Part shown: positions 23,681 through 37,867 of the stretch, in pieces
How positions within the stretch are numbered: position 1 is the stretch's first letter
Layout: every line of letters begins with the position of its first letter
Assembly (NCBI GenBank): GCA_002189035.1
Contig: NEEC01000002.1
Coordinates: 2,914,001 to 2,978,000, forward strand
Length of the DNA stretch: 64,000 nt
DNA from: Utricularia gibba
Lineage: Eukaryota; Streptophyta; Magnoliopsida; Lamiales; Lentibulariaceae
Reading direction: 5' to 3'
Notes under the pieces: model-generated
Databases searched by the model: none
The model's input: only the letters and a program-made list of their open reading frames with translations
What the model was told of the DNA's origin: nothing
Made by a program: the position numbers and the translations under genes

Positions 23681-26600
23681 CTTCAGCAACAAATCTGAGA
23701 CGATCCCCCAAAAACTGTAGTAGTACGGTACCGTCGCTGATCAGAAAAGCGGTTGTGCGAGGAGTTTATAATAGAGTAGACCTACAAATGTAGAAGAGGG
23801 GAAATTAGGGTAATTGCTTTGGAGTGGTTCTCGGCCGTTGAATTCCTATCCTCCAGAGATTGACGGGTGAGATCATTTGTTAACTTTGGCATCAAAAGAC
23901 GCAGTTTAATAATCACAAATGTAAATTCTTGAAAATAAATATTTAATTCAAATATCTCAATTTTTCTATCTCTATCCCGGTTACCAAAATCATTACTACG
24001 AGGTGGTGTTTTACATTACTTATAACCAAATTAACGTAATTACAATTAGTTAAAGTATTTTTTTCAAATTATAAATCATGTTATTTATAAATATTTTTTA
24101 AAAAATAGGTAAATAACTATTTAAATATAACTTAAATGAACAAAATATAATAAAATTACTTAAATACCATCATAAATTCCTATGTTTTTAATCATATAGA
24201 TCACTCTAATAATAGAGTTAGGAACTCTGAGGAAAGTCCCCAATTTTCTTTTATTGGGGGTTTATCAATGAGAATGTTTGAATACGTAAAATAAGTGTTT
24301 ATTTAAATGTAAAACTTACTTAAAATGAGTGTTTTTTCAAATTTCAAACTTATCATTATTGATGATTTGAAGATGATTTTAGGGTTTTAATTTTATATTA
24401 AAACACAACACCTGATTCATTTATATTTACCGATAGATATTATATGGGAAATATTAAAATATAGTACACATATTTAATAATTTATAAATGTGTGCTAAAT
24501 TGATCAGCCACTGGTTTGATATCAATTTTACTAATTGGTGGTATGACATACAAACTCTAGTTATTTCTTTGTTTTTATATTTGTAAAATACTAAAATTTA
24601 AGTATTTTAGTATTTCAAACGATATATGACAGTCAAAGATGATTAAGGTGATTTTACTTTACTTATGTTTATACATAAAGTATAATTGCTATATAACTTA
24701 ATAATTTTGAATTTATTAGAAAATTCTACGATACAAAAAATTTAAAATCAATCCAACTATTTATCTTGACTTGTAAAATTTTAACTTCATATTAATGATT
24801 GTAATAACTAATTCGATATAAAATATTAGAAATGTCAATGTCCTTCTATGAGCAATTTATCTTGCATCAACAAAAGTTGATAGTTTTACTCATGATGGTA
24901 ATTGACCTAGATAATATAAATATCCAAAATGATAATTTTTTTCAATAATACTATTATTGGTAGAATTTTATATAATAATTCATAATAGGTATGTTATTTT
25001 CTAAATTATTGATGTATTATATAAATTGACTTATAATCCATGAAATTTTAAAAGTGTGTAGTTGGTGAACAATGTTAAGCGAAAGTCAAAGAACAAATAC
25101 GAAGGAAACATGAGAAAGTATGATTAAATCAATTAAAAAATATATTTTATTCATCGACATCTCAAAGATCAAAGATACCTACGATTGGTGAGTGTTTGGA
25201 TGTAATAAGGTAAACTCTTTAATCACAAAAATATTCAAGTATATTTAGAGTTGTTGCATTGCCAACAACTGGGCTCTATTAGTTTTTTTCAATGGATTAA
25301 CATTTAGTTGTTTCATCAACTCTTTTCATTGTTTGATTATTGGATTGAAGAAACTCAAGATCTCTAATAGAATTTGAGAAAAATCTTCTGATATTTATAG
25401 ATATAGATTACATAGAATCTCCGGCCTTTTTCTTTTTATAATGGTTTTACACCGTAACAATATATATTTTATGTTGATGTTGTTATATATGCATATTATT
25501 TACTAATTTATTTTATCGGTTTATTTATGTATTGATTAATTATTTTTTATTTATTAATTTGTTATATGTTTTCTTATTTAATATATGATAATTATTAATT
25601 TATTTATAGTATTTCTATAGATTAGCATATGATTTTTTGTATTAATAATATGTTTTCATTATTATTATATTATTTATTATTTAATATGTGATTTTTATTA
25701 ATTTATTTATAATTTTTTTATAGATAAACATATAATCTAAACATATTGAATATGCGATAATAATATATTACTAAAAATAAAACTATAAAGTAAAATACAA
25801 TATCATATAAATTTTATATCGAATCCACATTAACTCCATTTATTACTGAACTCCAATTGATTTAAGAAATGTTGAATATGAATGAAGAAACTTTCGGAGG
25901 TAAGAGATATATGTATGTTGTGGGCAAAAATCGAAAGGGAGGTTTTTTGTCGATTTCCAGATAATGAGATTGGTATTCAAATTTTCGATTTGCTATTTAA
26001 GGATTTTGGTTGTTGTTTTTATAAGAGCAATACTAACAAAGTTGAGATTTTTTACGTGGAAATCGTCGTTGGACAAAAACCATGGAACTGGAGGAGGTCA
26101 CCAAATAAAAGAGTTTTACTAACAAATAGAAGAATAAAGATTTACAAATATTAGTGAGAGTACAGAATGCTTTATTTTTCGTTGTTTTCCCTATTTATAG
26201 GGGAGATCCGGCCGATCGATTTTTGAGAGTATCACTTATTTTCTATGCCAAGTAGTTATACATGCTATGGAGGTGGTACTGTTGATAGATAACTGTCGTT
26301 TGCGGTTGACTTTGCCCTATTTTTACTATTGTTGATTTTGATGTTTGTTGTATCTTTTTAGAGATTGCCCCCCTCTCGAATCGATTTCATCCGATAGGTA
26401 CCGATTTGATGTTCAATACGTTGATCGATTTGTATATCCTCTTTATAATAACTTCACGTGGGATTAGCCGATTTCCTACCTTCATCAATGTAGAAGAGGG
26501 GATTGAGATTAAAAATGATATCTTGTAATAACGTACTACCAATAACAGTGTCTACACTTAAAATGTCGTTATTGATGACATCATTAGTAATAGTGGATGA

Positions 26601-26689
26601 TATTATTGATGGTGTCTAATATTAATAATATAAAGTCATTTTTTTTTTACCAATATTATAGAAGCTATTTTCTAATAGAAAGGTCAAAA
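23681..26689. other. AT-rich intergenic DNA
   Basis: The first 150 bases are the eIF5A leader and promoter. The rest is strongly AT-rich with no recognised genes. A 90-residue frame at 25882-26154 has no recognisable features. On the minus strand a strong TATA element (CTATAAATAGG) lies near 26191-26201, which could be the core promoter of an eroded LTR. Confidence 0.5.
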
Positions 26690-27480
26690 AATTATGCTTG
26701 TCTCAAGAACATTGCATTGAAAAAATTCTCGAAATATTTAATATAAATAAAATCAATATAGCTAGGTATCCTCTTATTAATCATTTTCAATTGAGTAAGA
26801 ATCAATGTCTATCAATCAAAGAATGGAAATTGAAGATGAACAGTCCATAATTATCAGCTATTAAGAGTTTGATGTATGTCATGTTATGTACCCGACCAAA
26901 TATCGTTCATATAGTTAGAGTTATGAACAATTTTTTGTCTGATCCAAGGAAGGATCATTAGTCTACAATGAAATGGATTTTTAAATATTTATGGAGATCT
27001 TCAAACATATGTTCATGCTTTAGAAATGAAGAGTCTGTATTGAAAGTATTCACAAATGCTGATTTAGTTTGTGATGTTGATGGTAGAAAATCAACATTGG
27101 ATATCTGATCACATTCATAGGAGTAGTTATGTTTTGACAATTGAAATTACTAAAGTGCATTGCTCTATCTTCAACAAAAGTTGAATATATTAACATTAAT
27201 GATGCTTGTAAGAACTATTACGTGCGAAAAAATTCTTATAAGAACTTGATGTGAAATAGGCGAAGTATGAATTATTTTGTGAGTTAGATTGCTATTCATC
27301 CAAATATGAATGTTTTATTTCATTCGAGATCGAAACATATTAATTAACATTATTATTAGATCGCAAATGTTTTGAAGGAAAAGCACCAATACATGAACAA
27401 GATTCATACTGAAAAAATAGATTAAATATAATGATGAAAATACTTACGAGAAAAAAATTTGAATTCTTTAACAAAATTGT
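26690..27480 (+). mobile_element. decayed Ty1/copia retrotransposon fragment (RT end and RNase H)
   Basis: Broken translation on the + strand matches the end of a copia polyprotein: LSQEHCIEKIL, then SLMYVMLCTRPNIVHIV, a VKWILRYL-like stretch, DADL...DGRKST, and later KIHTEK near the region for integration of the 3' end. Multiple stops and frameshifts show it is dead. No LTRs could be identified on either side. Confidence 0.75.
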
Positions 27481-28934
27481 TATATTGACAAATTTACTTA
27501 TGTGTAGAAAGTCGAAAAATTGATAGATAATTCCCTTCAAATAATGACTATTTTAATTTACAAAAAGATTATTAAAATAAAGATATTATATTAAATGAAT
27601 ATGAATAATTACATTTGTGTTTGTTTATTTAATTATATCAAATTAAAAATTTGTTTATATTTATTTATTTTAATTAATTGCAAATTTTTTTGTTAATGTT
27701 TTTATTTATTTAATTTTCAAGATCGAACGTTCACAAACAAATATATTTATTTATTATCATATTTCCATTTAAATGATAGAAATATAATATAGTTATATAA
27801 TTTAAATTATATTATAAAAATTAATCTTAGAAAATTTATGATAAAAGATATAACAAATAAATAATTAAACAAAATTTTGAAAATCAAAATATATGATTTG
27901 TCCTACTATATATTATTTTGTTATCATAATTTTTCATTTATAATTAAAATTTCGTATGGTTTAAAATAAACGTAGTATTTTTAATGTAAGTTAGTATTTT
28001 ATATATTTTAATTGAGAAAAATAATAAAAAAATATTCATAACTTGAATATTAAGATAAAAAATTATTTCTAATGTATATATATATATATATATATTACTT
28101 TTGATATGATATTATTATTATAATTGATTACATTCAAAAATTGATTTTTTGTATTTGATTATTAAAGTAATCGAATATGAATTTTGTTTGTATTTGTTTG
28201 TTTATATTATTCAAATGAAAATAAGCGATTTTAATCGAATGTAATATAATTTGAGTAAGAATTGTTTGTTCGTTATAACATTCATAAATGATAATCATGT
28301 AATTGGTGTGCTGTTCAACTTTGAAAAGTTGTTGATGAGAACTCTTCTTCAATCTTGTATCTCAACCATAACATGTAAGATCGAAGTATTCGATAAAATT
28401 TTATTGAGTTTTGTAGGAATTCTAGTAGTTTTTTAGAATAGAATAGAAAAAATAAAATAAAATAAAATAATCTCTTATCTTGTATAATTTTTAAGAAAAA
28501 AATTAAATCTAGTAATTTTTTAAAATAAATCTTTTTATATTTATTTTGATAAAGGATGAATTTTCTTAGAATTGAGTGTAGATATATATATATACATCGT
28601 AAATGTTTTGAAGGAAAGTATATATATATATATATATATATACTTGATATTTTGATTTTATATTTTTATTGATACAAAAATTAAAATTAATTTAAATTAA
28701 TTGAACATATTGTATAAATTTATTAATATAATGATAATGAATATTATCAATAAAAATAACAATATAATAAACTATATATTATAACATTGTATATGAAATT
28801 TATATATAATAATATAGTATATAATGTATTATGAAAAAATATGTGATTATAAATTAGATTACATTATTTTTGCTGTTATAATATATATTATACAAAGTTT
28901 GATTTATAACATTTAGATATAATATTTATGATAA
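27481..28934. other. AT-rich DNA with TA microsatellites
   Basis: No genes are seen. (TA)n runs occur at about 28077-28095 and 28618-28642. A 20-base match (AAATGTTTTGAAGGAAA, near 27366 and 28602) suggests the copia fragment and a second degraded copy are related. Confidence 0.5.
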
Positions 28935-29200
28935 TTAGATATTATTATTGTGTGGTTATAAGATATTATTATTATGTGTTTATAAATTAGTATATGTAAA
29001 TATTATCATTGTGTGACCATAAATTATTGTATGTATATATTCTTATTGTATGGTTATAAGTTAATATATATAAATATTATCATTGTCACTATAAATTAAT
29101 ATATGTAAATATTATGGTTATGTGGTTGTGGATCAGTATATTTAGATATTATAATTATGTGGTTATAAATTAGCATATATAAATATTTAAATCATACTAT
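28935..29200 (+). repeat. AT-rich minisatellite, about 37-bp unit, about seven copies
   Basis: Imperfect head-to-tail repeats with the consensus pattern ATATTAT(C/T)ATTGTGTGG followed by TTATAAATTAGTATATGTAA. Copies drift by several substitutions and small indels. It ends just upstream of the MULE coding remnant, so it could be part of that element's subterminal region. Confidence 0.65.
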
Positions 29201-29252
29201 AAAAGGATGGTGTATTAAAGTTATTATAACAAGCATTTTAATCAAATTTCCA

Positions 29253-31870
29253 ATGTCGAACTTTCCAAGCTCGGATAACAACCCTTACGAGTCCAATCTG
29301 TAAAATTCTCCATATAGGTATAACCCACAAAATGTTCTATATGAGTTCAACCCACAACATTCAGAATATGAGAGTGTCTCATTTTATCGAGGTGAGTTTT
29401 TTTTAGCTAAATGCAAATACATGATTATTATCGATTTGTGTAATTTAAAAAAATACGGATTCGGAAATGCTAGATCTTTAAAATATTGATTGGTTTGGCA
29501 TAGAGGAAGAGTATTCAATACACAACTATGGAACTTCACAATTTTACGACTACTCAGCCGGTATTGATTACAATGAGATGAGAAATTATCAAACTAGAGA
29601 AAAAGAAATTAGAGTGGAATTCGGTTCAGATTCAGGTAAATAATAATTATATTTTATTATTTTTGAAATCTAACAAATTTTTTTTTTCAGATGATCCGGA
29701 TGTCGATACATTTGTAAACTTTGATCCAAATTATGATTCTAATGAGGGTAATGAAGAAGAATGAGATCTAGATTACGTTCACATTTTGAGGAAGATGAAG
29801 ATGATTTTTCAGAATTGGATGAAATTGAATGCCAATTGTAGAGGTCATTTTTTCGAAAATAAAGAGGCCTATCGTAGCGTAGTGCTAGAGTATTCGATCA
29901 AAATTGATGAAGAGTTCTATGTTAATGATTCAAAACTTAATGTTTTGGATTTACGTTGCAAACAACGCAGAGAACAAGGATGCCGCTGGAGGATTCGTGG
30001 TGCCTATTATAAAAAGCATGGGCAATGGAAAGTTAATATAGTGGAATTACCTCACACTTGTAGTCGGGTTGGTCCAAAATATTTTGATAATCGAAATATT
30101 GAAGTCAGGTATATCGCCAACATAGCGAGACCGTTCATAGAAAGAGATATTGGCACTAAATTAAACATAATTGTAACTGCAGTCAACGAGATAACAAATT
30201 ATATAATTTTATATCATAGAGCCTAATATGGTTTGAGACGAGCCTTCACTGATGTGTTCGGTAATTGGGAGAGTTATGTGCCAAAACTTCCCTCTTTCTT
30301 GCAAGAGGTTACACTTCAAAATCCCGGCACGATAGTCCAATGGAAGCATCGCAAGGGAAATGTGTTACACTATGCATTTTTGGCATTTGGACCTTGTATT
30401 CAAGTACAAAAATGGTGTCGACCGGTGATGTCAGTTGATGCAACTCATTTATAAGTGCATTACCATCACAAGATGCTGATTGCGGTCACTCTTGATGCAT
30501 CTTACAAATGTGTTCCTTTTGCATTTGCTATTGTGGATAATGAAGCAAATAACTCATGGATGTGGTTTCTCCAACTACTCGACAGGTACGTTGTTTAGAA
30601 TAGACTAATGTGCCTAATCTCTTATAGGTGTAACTCCATCAGAAAGGCGGCGGAACAAGTTCATGCCTTCAGGCCTGCAAATGGTGGATGTCATAAATGG
30701 TGTATTCAATACCTAAGGGCGAATGTTACAGATAAATTCAAACATCCAAAATTAAGAGACACATTCACAAAGGCTGTAAATACAACATCGGTGGAGAAAT
30801 TCAAATTCTATATGGATCAAATCCGAGATTTTCACATCGGTGTTTGGCATTATTTATCTCAGTTCCCTCCAGAATCATGGACGTTGTCACATGATGGAGG
30901 AAAAAAGTAAGATACTCTAACTATTCTTTATTTCCATTAAAAAACTTAACATTCTTAACCATACTTAGATTTGGAATCATGACTACGAATCAAGTCGAAG
31001 GTATGAATGACGTACTATGTGGGGCACGACATCTTCCAATAACCGCATTGGCACAAGTATTAGTAACTATATGTTTGATATAATCTTGTACTCCTATCCC
31101 TAATGTTTTTCCTATGAATGTAGATAACATTCATAAGGTGCAAGAATTATTTCACAAACCGATTATCTAAGGCCTTACAATAACATCATCAAAGACTGCA
31201 ATTCACCAAAAATCCATCCAAGTTGTATAAACATTGGAATCAAGCAATACCACATGCATGTGTGGAGATATATGACCAAGCAAATATGGTTGTTCATGTG
31301 ATAACTCTGCGTAAACCAGGACAAGAGAAAAAGATTTTTTTAGTATGAGTAAAGGATGATACATACACATGTAGAAAGTGACAAAATTTCGGAGTTTCAT
31401 GTTCACATGCCCAACGAGCTTGCAAGATATTAGAAGTTGACTCACAAGGCTTCATCAGTCCTCTATTTTCACTTGAAAGACATTAATGCGTATCAGACAC
31501 AATTTCAATCGTTGCGGACAGAATTTCAATGGCACCACCACCATTCGAGCTTGTGCATGATGCATTCCGGAAAAAAACCAACCAAGTCAGGTGGAAAAAG
31601 AACTACTCGATTCTCAATGATAATGGATATGGGACAAAGAAGACGAAGTTTGCAAAATAATCAAGGAGTTGCATCGCATGTGCAAGACATACCATCAAGT
31701 CCACCTATCAGGTATCGAGCATCAATCGACGTTCCCTCTCGACCTAATATCGAAAACTATTTTCAACCACCTCGATCATCTATTCAGATGCCACCTGAAG
31801 TTTAGAGTTATCAATCAAATGACGTCAGAGCATCTCGTCAATCCACAGGTCGTCGTGATTCAATGCTTAA
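29253..31870 (+). mobile_element. decayed Mutator-like element (MULE) transposase
   Basis: Plus-strand translation in pieces matches plant MuDR-type transposases in order. An acidic N-terminal region is followed by the MuDR DNA-binding segment (RCKQRREQGCRWRIRGAYYK, then LPHTCSR). Next come the DDE catalytic region (MSVDATHL, HYHHKMLIAVTLDA, PFAFAIVDNEANNSWMWFL), WTLSHDGG and TTNQVEGMNDVLCGAR, and a SWIM-like zinc-finger remnant (TCRKC...GVSCSHAQRAC). In-frame stops interrupt it: one after HRA near 30224, one after DATHL near 30452, others later. It is inactive. No terminal inverted repeats were identified. Confidence 0.85.
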
Positions 31871-33062
31871 TAATTTGTTTAATATTTTTTGTTGAAAGAA
31901 ATAAAACTTATTGTATTACTGAAATTGTTGTAACTTTTTTTTGATAAATTTCGAAAAACTAAATATTTTATTAATAAGGTTGATGAAGGTTAATTAATTA
32001 AATAGCTTTATGTAAAAAATTATTGATATATAGTTTTATTTGATATAAAAATAATTTTGTACAAATACATATATCAATTTTTATTGTGTTAATTATTTTA
32101 TACAAATAAATGATGTATAATATATATTTAAAATAAAAAAATACATTCAAAATATTCCAAATAATTATATGATGTAGAAGATAAATTTAAAATAAAAAAA
32201 TGCATTAAATCAAAATAAGAATTAAGAATCAAATGCATAATAGAAATTTGAAATAAAAATAACATTCGATTTAAATAACATATAAAGATTCAGTATATAA
32301 TATAAATTTAAAAGAAAAATAATATACAATCTATTCAGAAAAAATCAGTTTTTCATTTTTCTTTTGAGATCATATTATTTTTTTCGATTTTCAATTAATA
32401 TATCTATTTTATTCATTTATATATATATTTTATAAATATAATTTTGTTAAATATTATAAATCATTATTTTTATATTGATTAAGAATTAAAAACAATAATT
32501 TTCGTTATTGAAATGAATAAAAGATAAAAAAAATAAAGATGGTTAGTTTTTTCACACCCAAACACACAGTTATTATATTTCTAAATTTGGTTTTTGACAG
32601 TATATATTTGTAAACGACCCCACTGGTCATGTGCGACGTGTTGGCTCCTCAGTAGGCCACGTGATGGCTACGGGTTAGCAATGTGTTGGTGACGCAGTGG
32701 GGTGCAAATGGGTGTAAATTGTGTAGCATACATATTGTAAAAAAAAAAAAGAATATTTATATTAAAGACTAATTTTTCCAAAACGCAAAACATGAGAAAC
32801 TTATAATATCAACTTGATTTGGGGATCAAATATATCAAATATGGAAATAAATGAGTTAATCGTGTCAAAATTTTAAGTAGTAAAAACTAACTATTCTTAT
32901 TGTTTAAGTATTAGGAACTACAAGTGTTTTATAATATAAAACTTTGGAAACTAGTTTCACTAGGTACATTTACAATTTTCCTAGTTTAAAATCATACATT
33001 AATTAGTAACGTAAAGAATCATTTGAAATTTTTATATAATTTAATATTAAGCATAAAACGCA
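31871..33062. other. AT-rich intergenic DNA
   Basis: No coding signal. A GC-richer patch at about 32620-32700 has no recognised identity. The last 100 bases are the POP1 3' region. Confidence 0.5.
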
Positions 33063-36000
33063 TCACATGTAGTCCATATCCTGCTCCTCCTGTTCAAGAA
33101 CAATGGTGGCAACAGCGAGCTGGTACGCAGTGGATCTTAGATTCCGAACTAGAACGAACACCTCCTTCCTCCGCCGTCTCCACCGTCCACCAGCCGATGA
33201 ACTCCATTGTTCCCTCCGTATCTTCGATAGAAGCTTCATCTCGCAAAGGGCAATGGCCATCGCTTTCTTGCTGCATTTTAGAAGAGAAGAGCAACAGAAT
33301 GGTAAACAGCCCCATTTGATTCATACCAAGAGAGGTCTGCAAGACTTGCCTTCCATGGATGGATCCCGAGGTAATGAACCCGATGGGCCAACGGTGGGAT
33401 GTGACACCAGCAGGATCATCGGGGACACGAAATGTCCATTCCCCCGATTCTAGCTTCATGAAGTATGAGGAGACTGAAGCTTGGAGCGGTTGAACGTCTA
33501 GAGCTTCAGTGTCTGATCTGCATTATTGATTAATAGGGTATGAGGAAGATGAGTATGGAAAGCAGGGGGATATTTGGTGACCAGAAGAGAACCTTTTTGT
33601 CCACAGCGATATGTCAGAAACTTGAGGTGCGCAGATAACTGCTCCTTGTTCAAAAGAGCCGCCTGCTTTGTGAGCATGCAAGATCACACGAAGATAGTGG
33701 CAGTGAACATGACTTTGTGGCCCAGGTGTAACTGTTGGTTGTGATAACTGTTTATTCTTCATCGCATCAGACACGCTGCTGCTCTTTGGATCCTGAAGCT
33801 TCGGAAACAGGAGCAAATGATCTCCAAAAGGATCACTTTTGGGGAGAACAGAAGATGTCCTCCCAACAATACCCTCAAACAGGGGGATGTCTTTTTGAGT
33901 ATCGGAAAATGTTGGGTTCTTGGTGTCTTCCATTGTTGCCTCGATTCCAATCCTGGTTGACATTACTTCAAAACTGTGCCGCACACAGTGCCAAGGAGGT
34001 GGAACCGGAACCTCTGGTTGCCTCTTCGAAGTAGGAATGAGCCTTGCCTTTTGACACAAGGCTGCTGCCTCCTTTTCCATGAGATTTGAGTATGCAGAAC
34101 AGTCAGGAAAGTCCCAAGGGAAGAACGGCAATCCAAGCTGAAATAAGCAGATGTATATGCATAAACACCTCGATGATCAATTTTTTACAAGTGGTTGAAT
34201 CAAAGTTTTTGCGACTACCTCAGTAGCAACCCAGTGCTTTTCTCTTAAACCTATGGGATGTGCACCACCAGAGATGAACGCATTCCAGAATGTTTTAACC
34301 CAGGCCACAGGCAGAATAAGAGAACACCTGAGCTTTTTAAAATGGAAAAATTAAAACTGATTCACAGCTCAGTTGTAACATGATCTAAAAGAGAACGAGG
34401 TGACATGATCAGGGCATAATTTTTCACAAGACATACAAATAATAAAATCAACCAGCATTTACCTTGACACAGATTCTTTATGGTAAGCATTTACCAAAAG
34501 AAAAACAGGGCAAACGCCAGAGAAATCTGCAGAATCAGTTTTTAGCCCCGAACTGCCATTGACCAAATAAATATGCTCCTTGCGTCGACTATGTTTTTCC
34601 AATGAAAGTATGAAATCTTCCTTGGGAGAACATAATAACCCTTTGCTAACATCCCACAAATCTATGTCCTCAAATGCAGTTACAGCCTTATCCCCAAGCA
34701 CTGATGCAGTTGTTGCCTTTTCGATGCTTAATTCACCAAAAGGTTTTTCTTCAGAGGTAGTTACTCCCTCATCCTTGTTCAATGTACGAGGATCCCTGAC
34801 AATCAAGGGAATGATCGAAGAAGCAGAAATTTGACTTGCTGATGGCTCATCTGTGTGAACATCAAGTGAACACTTCTTCAGATACCAGGAGTTTACGCTA
34901 CAGAATAGACATAAGGCATGAATGAGCCATCAAACCAGTACTGCATGATTATATACAACCACATGGTTTGTGCTCTTTCTTACCAGCCAGCACGCACCAG
35001 CATCTTCTGTAGCAATGGGAATATTTTGGATCCTACAAATTCCAGCTTGCCAAGCTGTCCTTCTAGAGAAACACAACGAATTGGACAAGGCTCGCCTGGC
35101 TGAAAAACACAGTTACTCACATATTTGTCAACTCCTCATAGTTTTAATAATAGATATTTACCAGTCTTTTAGACGCAGACAGAAAAGCATCATATGCTTC
35201 TTCAAAAGCAGAGGCGTGTATCCAAACCCAAACTTGACGAGCAGCACCCTCAACATTGCATGATCCTACATCAGGTGCCCTGCTGCTTTGCATATTTGAA
35301 TCAGTTGTAACCTCCCGACCTGGTCGCCACATGATCGACACAGGACATATGGGAAGATGATAAGGCTTTTCGACATCATAGAGCTGCATAACACAAGAAC
35401 TAAAATAAATTGTCTAACAACACATTCATATAAACATGGGAAAGTGGCTCAAATAACCATGTAAGTTCCAAAGGCTGCACCAGATAGTACTTCATGCGAC
35501 ATCTCCTCACAAAATGTTGATGGAGAAAACAACAAGGAACTCAAAAGTGTGATCAGGATGTCCTACAAGAGCACAAAACAAGGTTGCAGTCACTTAAAAA
35601 ACAAGATGTGTGCAAGAAGAAAACTTTTTAAACCGAGAAACAAAAGAAGAAACCCTAGTCATGAAAAAAAGACATTGATGTTTCAGAGAAACAAGAGCTC
35701 AACACATAATATTAGGGAGCATCTACCTCTGGTCCTTCCAACTGAACACAACTGCAAAAACTCATGTCATGTAGAAGCGCAGATTTCTTTAACTTCTTCA
35801 GAATATCCCTTGAGCCTCTACCTCTGAATGCACAAATAACCTCTGATGTAAACCTCAAATAAGGTGGTAACAAACTCCAATAACCAAATATTGTTCAGAA
35901 AGATAATCACCTTCCATGAAGACCAAGCGGAATGTAAAATCCCCACAGCTTCTTCATAATGAAGCGTTTTGCATGCCACAAATGAGTTCTCAGTCTCTTG

Positions 36001-36347
36001 GTCCCGTCCCCTGAAGTTGCAAACCCACTTTGAGAATTCTTCTTAAATTCGATCCTCCTCCGAATCCGACGAGGCAAAATCTTTTCACTCTTTCCTTCAG
36101 AATCACAACTTTGGGATTTGCCTTCGCCAAGATTTCTTCTCTTTAGGAAGTTCTTTCCAGCTCGATGATCGTGTCCAGTGGTTCGCCTCCGCTTGTTCCT
36201 TTGGACCCGAAAGTTGTTACTTAGACGACTAGCAACAATGGACTGTAGAGACACCAATTCAGGAGCTCTGGCTTCTATGAATTTCGACACATTAAGTTCA
36301 CGCGGAGGAGCCGCGCTGACGTCAACAGTAACCCCGTTCGGATTCAT
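33063..36347 (-). CDS. POP1: ribonuclease P/MRP protein subunit POP1
   Basis: The largest protein of RNase P and RNase MRP, nuclear ribonucleoproteins that process pre-tRNA 5' ends and pre-rRNA. Ten minus-strand exons: 36347-35911, 35823-35727, 35562-35458, 35383-35162, 35099-34984, 34897-34463, 34327-34219, 34137-33593, 33517-33350, 33270-33063. They join in frame to 813 residues. The N-terminal POP1 signature is clear (PRELNVSKFIEARAPEL, then NKRRRTTGHDH). The central POPLD region has CSLILPVAWVKTFWNAFI and GLREKHWVATE, and the C-terminus has ISLWTKRSDTE and HRWPIGFITSGSIHGSKK. The intron between exons 9 and 10 uses a GC donor (AG|GCAAGT at 33350/33349); a GT choice nearby breaks the conserved frame. 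Start taken at MNPNGVTVDVS. Intact. Confidence 0.93.
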
Positions 36348-37867
36348 GTATACACGATGGGGCGATTTCTTGCAAGCGTCTGAAAATTCACAACAAATTT
36401 CAGCAAACACGATAAAGCAGATATGAAGATTATGCGGCAATGTGAGCGGCAGTACGTTAGCATGGGATGAAGGACCTGGAGAAAATCACCGTCACGATCT
36501 TTCAATCCCAAGGAATCTAACCAATGTAAAATTAGGTCAACTTCGGGAGTCCGTAGCAACACGACGTTCCGGCAGCGTCTAATTGTAAGGGCCCGGACCG
36601 AGAGCGGGCGGCGGACCGGGTTCTCATGGGAGAGTCATTACACCCGTTGTCGGAAGCGTGTTGGGCCGGAAGGAGTTAATGGGTCAAGACCCACAACGAT
36701 GGGAGGAAGAGCTTAATGGACCAAGTGGGTTGGAAGGAGTGTCGCGGTGGCGGGCTGACGGAACCCGCGAGGTACCCCTGGAAGGTTAGCACCGGCTATA
36801 GTCCCCCCGTTTTGTATTAATTGTAACAATGATCTCTAAAAATATATTATTCATTCCTATTATTTAAAAACCAAATAAAATTGATCTCACTTTTTAAAAT
36901 CGAAGCAAACTCGATCCTTACAATTTATACGATCGTCGTTTTTAATCCCCCAAAAAATAGTTGACTATTTTTAAAAATAATATTACATAAATAATCTCCA
37001 CTATTTAAAAAATAGAAAAATCGATCCTCAACAATTTAATATTATAACACAATTGGTCAGCATCAAAAAAGTCTATAAATACCTATTACTTTTTTTTTCT
37101 TTGTCAATTAACTACACTTATCTTGGGTCCAGTGGAAACCGACCCATGAACAAATGGAATTGCCAACACATTTGGATGCTCGATTGACTGCACATTGGGA
37201 AGCTTGTTTACCTACATATTCAGGATGCTCAGTTACATCTGTGCCATCCACATAATTCTTCCAAAATAAATAATACTCGAGACCTTTGTGCTTTTATGTA
37301 TCACATCGAAAATTGATTTTATAAAATTTTCTTAATCCAGATGATATTGACTCATGCACCATGAAGGATTCTTTAATAATTAAGTTTGAATTTCAAGATA
37401 GTGAATATTTAAGTGGTGATAAACAGCACAACACCATATCATGAAATAGTGGAATATATGGTGGATCAACCAATAAAAGTATTATTATTTGTTCAAAGGT
37501 TTCACCTGATTGAAAATTTTTTTTATAAAGAGACATTGCAGTTTACAAAACATTAATTAGTATGGAGTTATTGACTTTTGTCACTTCATCATATATATTT
37601 TATATTAATAATATATATATATATATATATTTGGAAAATGTTAAATTTATAAATAAGGTCCAAATTAAGAAGGCCATGGAATTGATAAAAGTTTTTGCTT
37701 TAAGGTAATGAGAAATGACACTTATTGCTTGTAAATGAGAATGAATAGTAATGATATAAAATATGATTAGTGTGTCAATGTTTTAAAGAGAAACAATAAT
37801 ATTGCTTGTAATATCAAAAACATTGTGCTATGCTCATAGACAATATTGTGACTAGTGGGAACTTATT
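36348..37867. other. POP1 upstream region and AT-rich DNA with a GC-rich patch
   Basis: After the POP1 leader, a GC-rich patch at about 36583-36800 begins TGTAAGGGCCCGG, which resembles the start of some plant LTRs, but no partner repeat was found. The rest is AT-rich, with a (TA)n run near 37610-37631. No coding sequence. Confidence 0.45.

Noticed and set aside
28077-28642. TA-rich runs that could be origins or AT hooks
   Set aside because: Simple (TA)n microsatellites in AT-rich DNA; nothing supports a function.
29253-31870. FAR1-type transcription factor gene
   Set aside because: SWIM and DDE motifs could suggest a domesticated gene, but several stops and shifts indicate a dead MULE.
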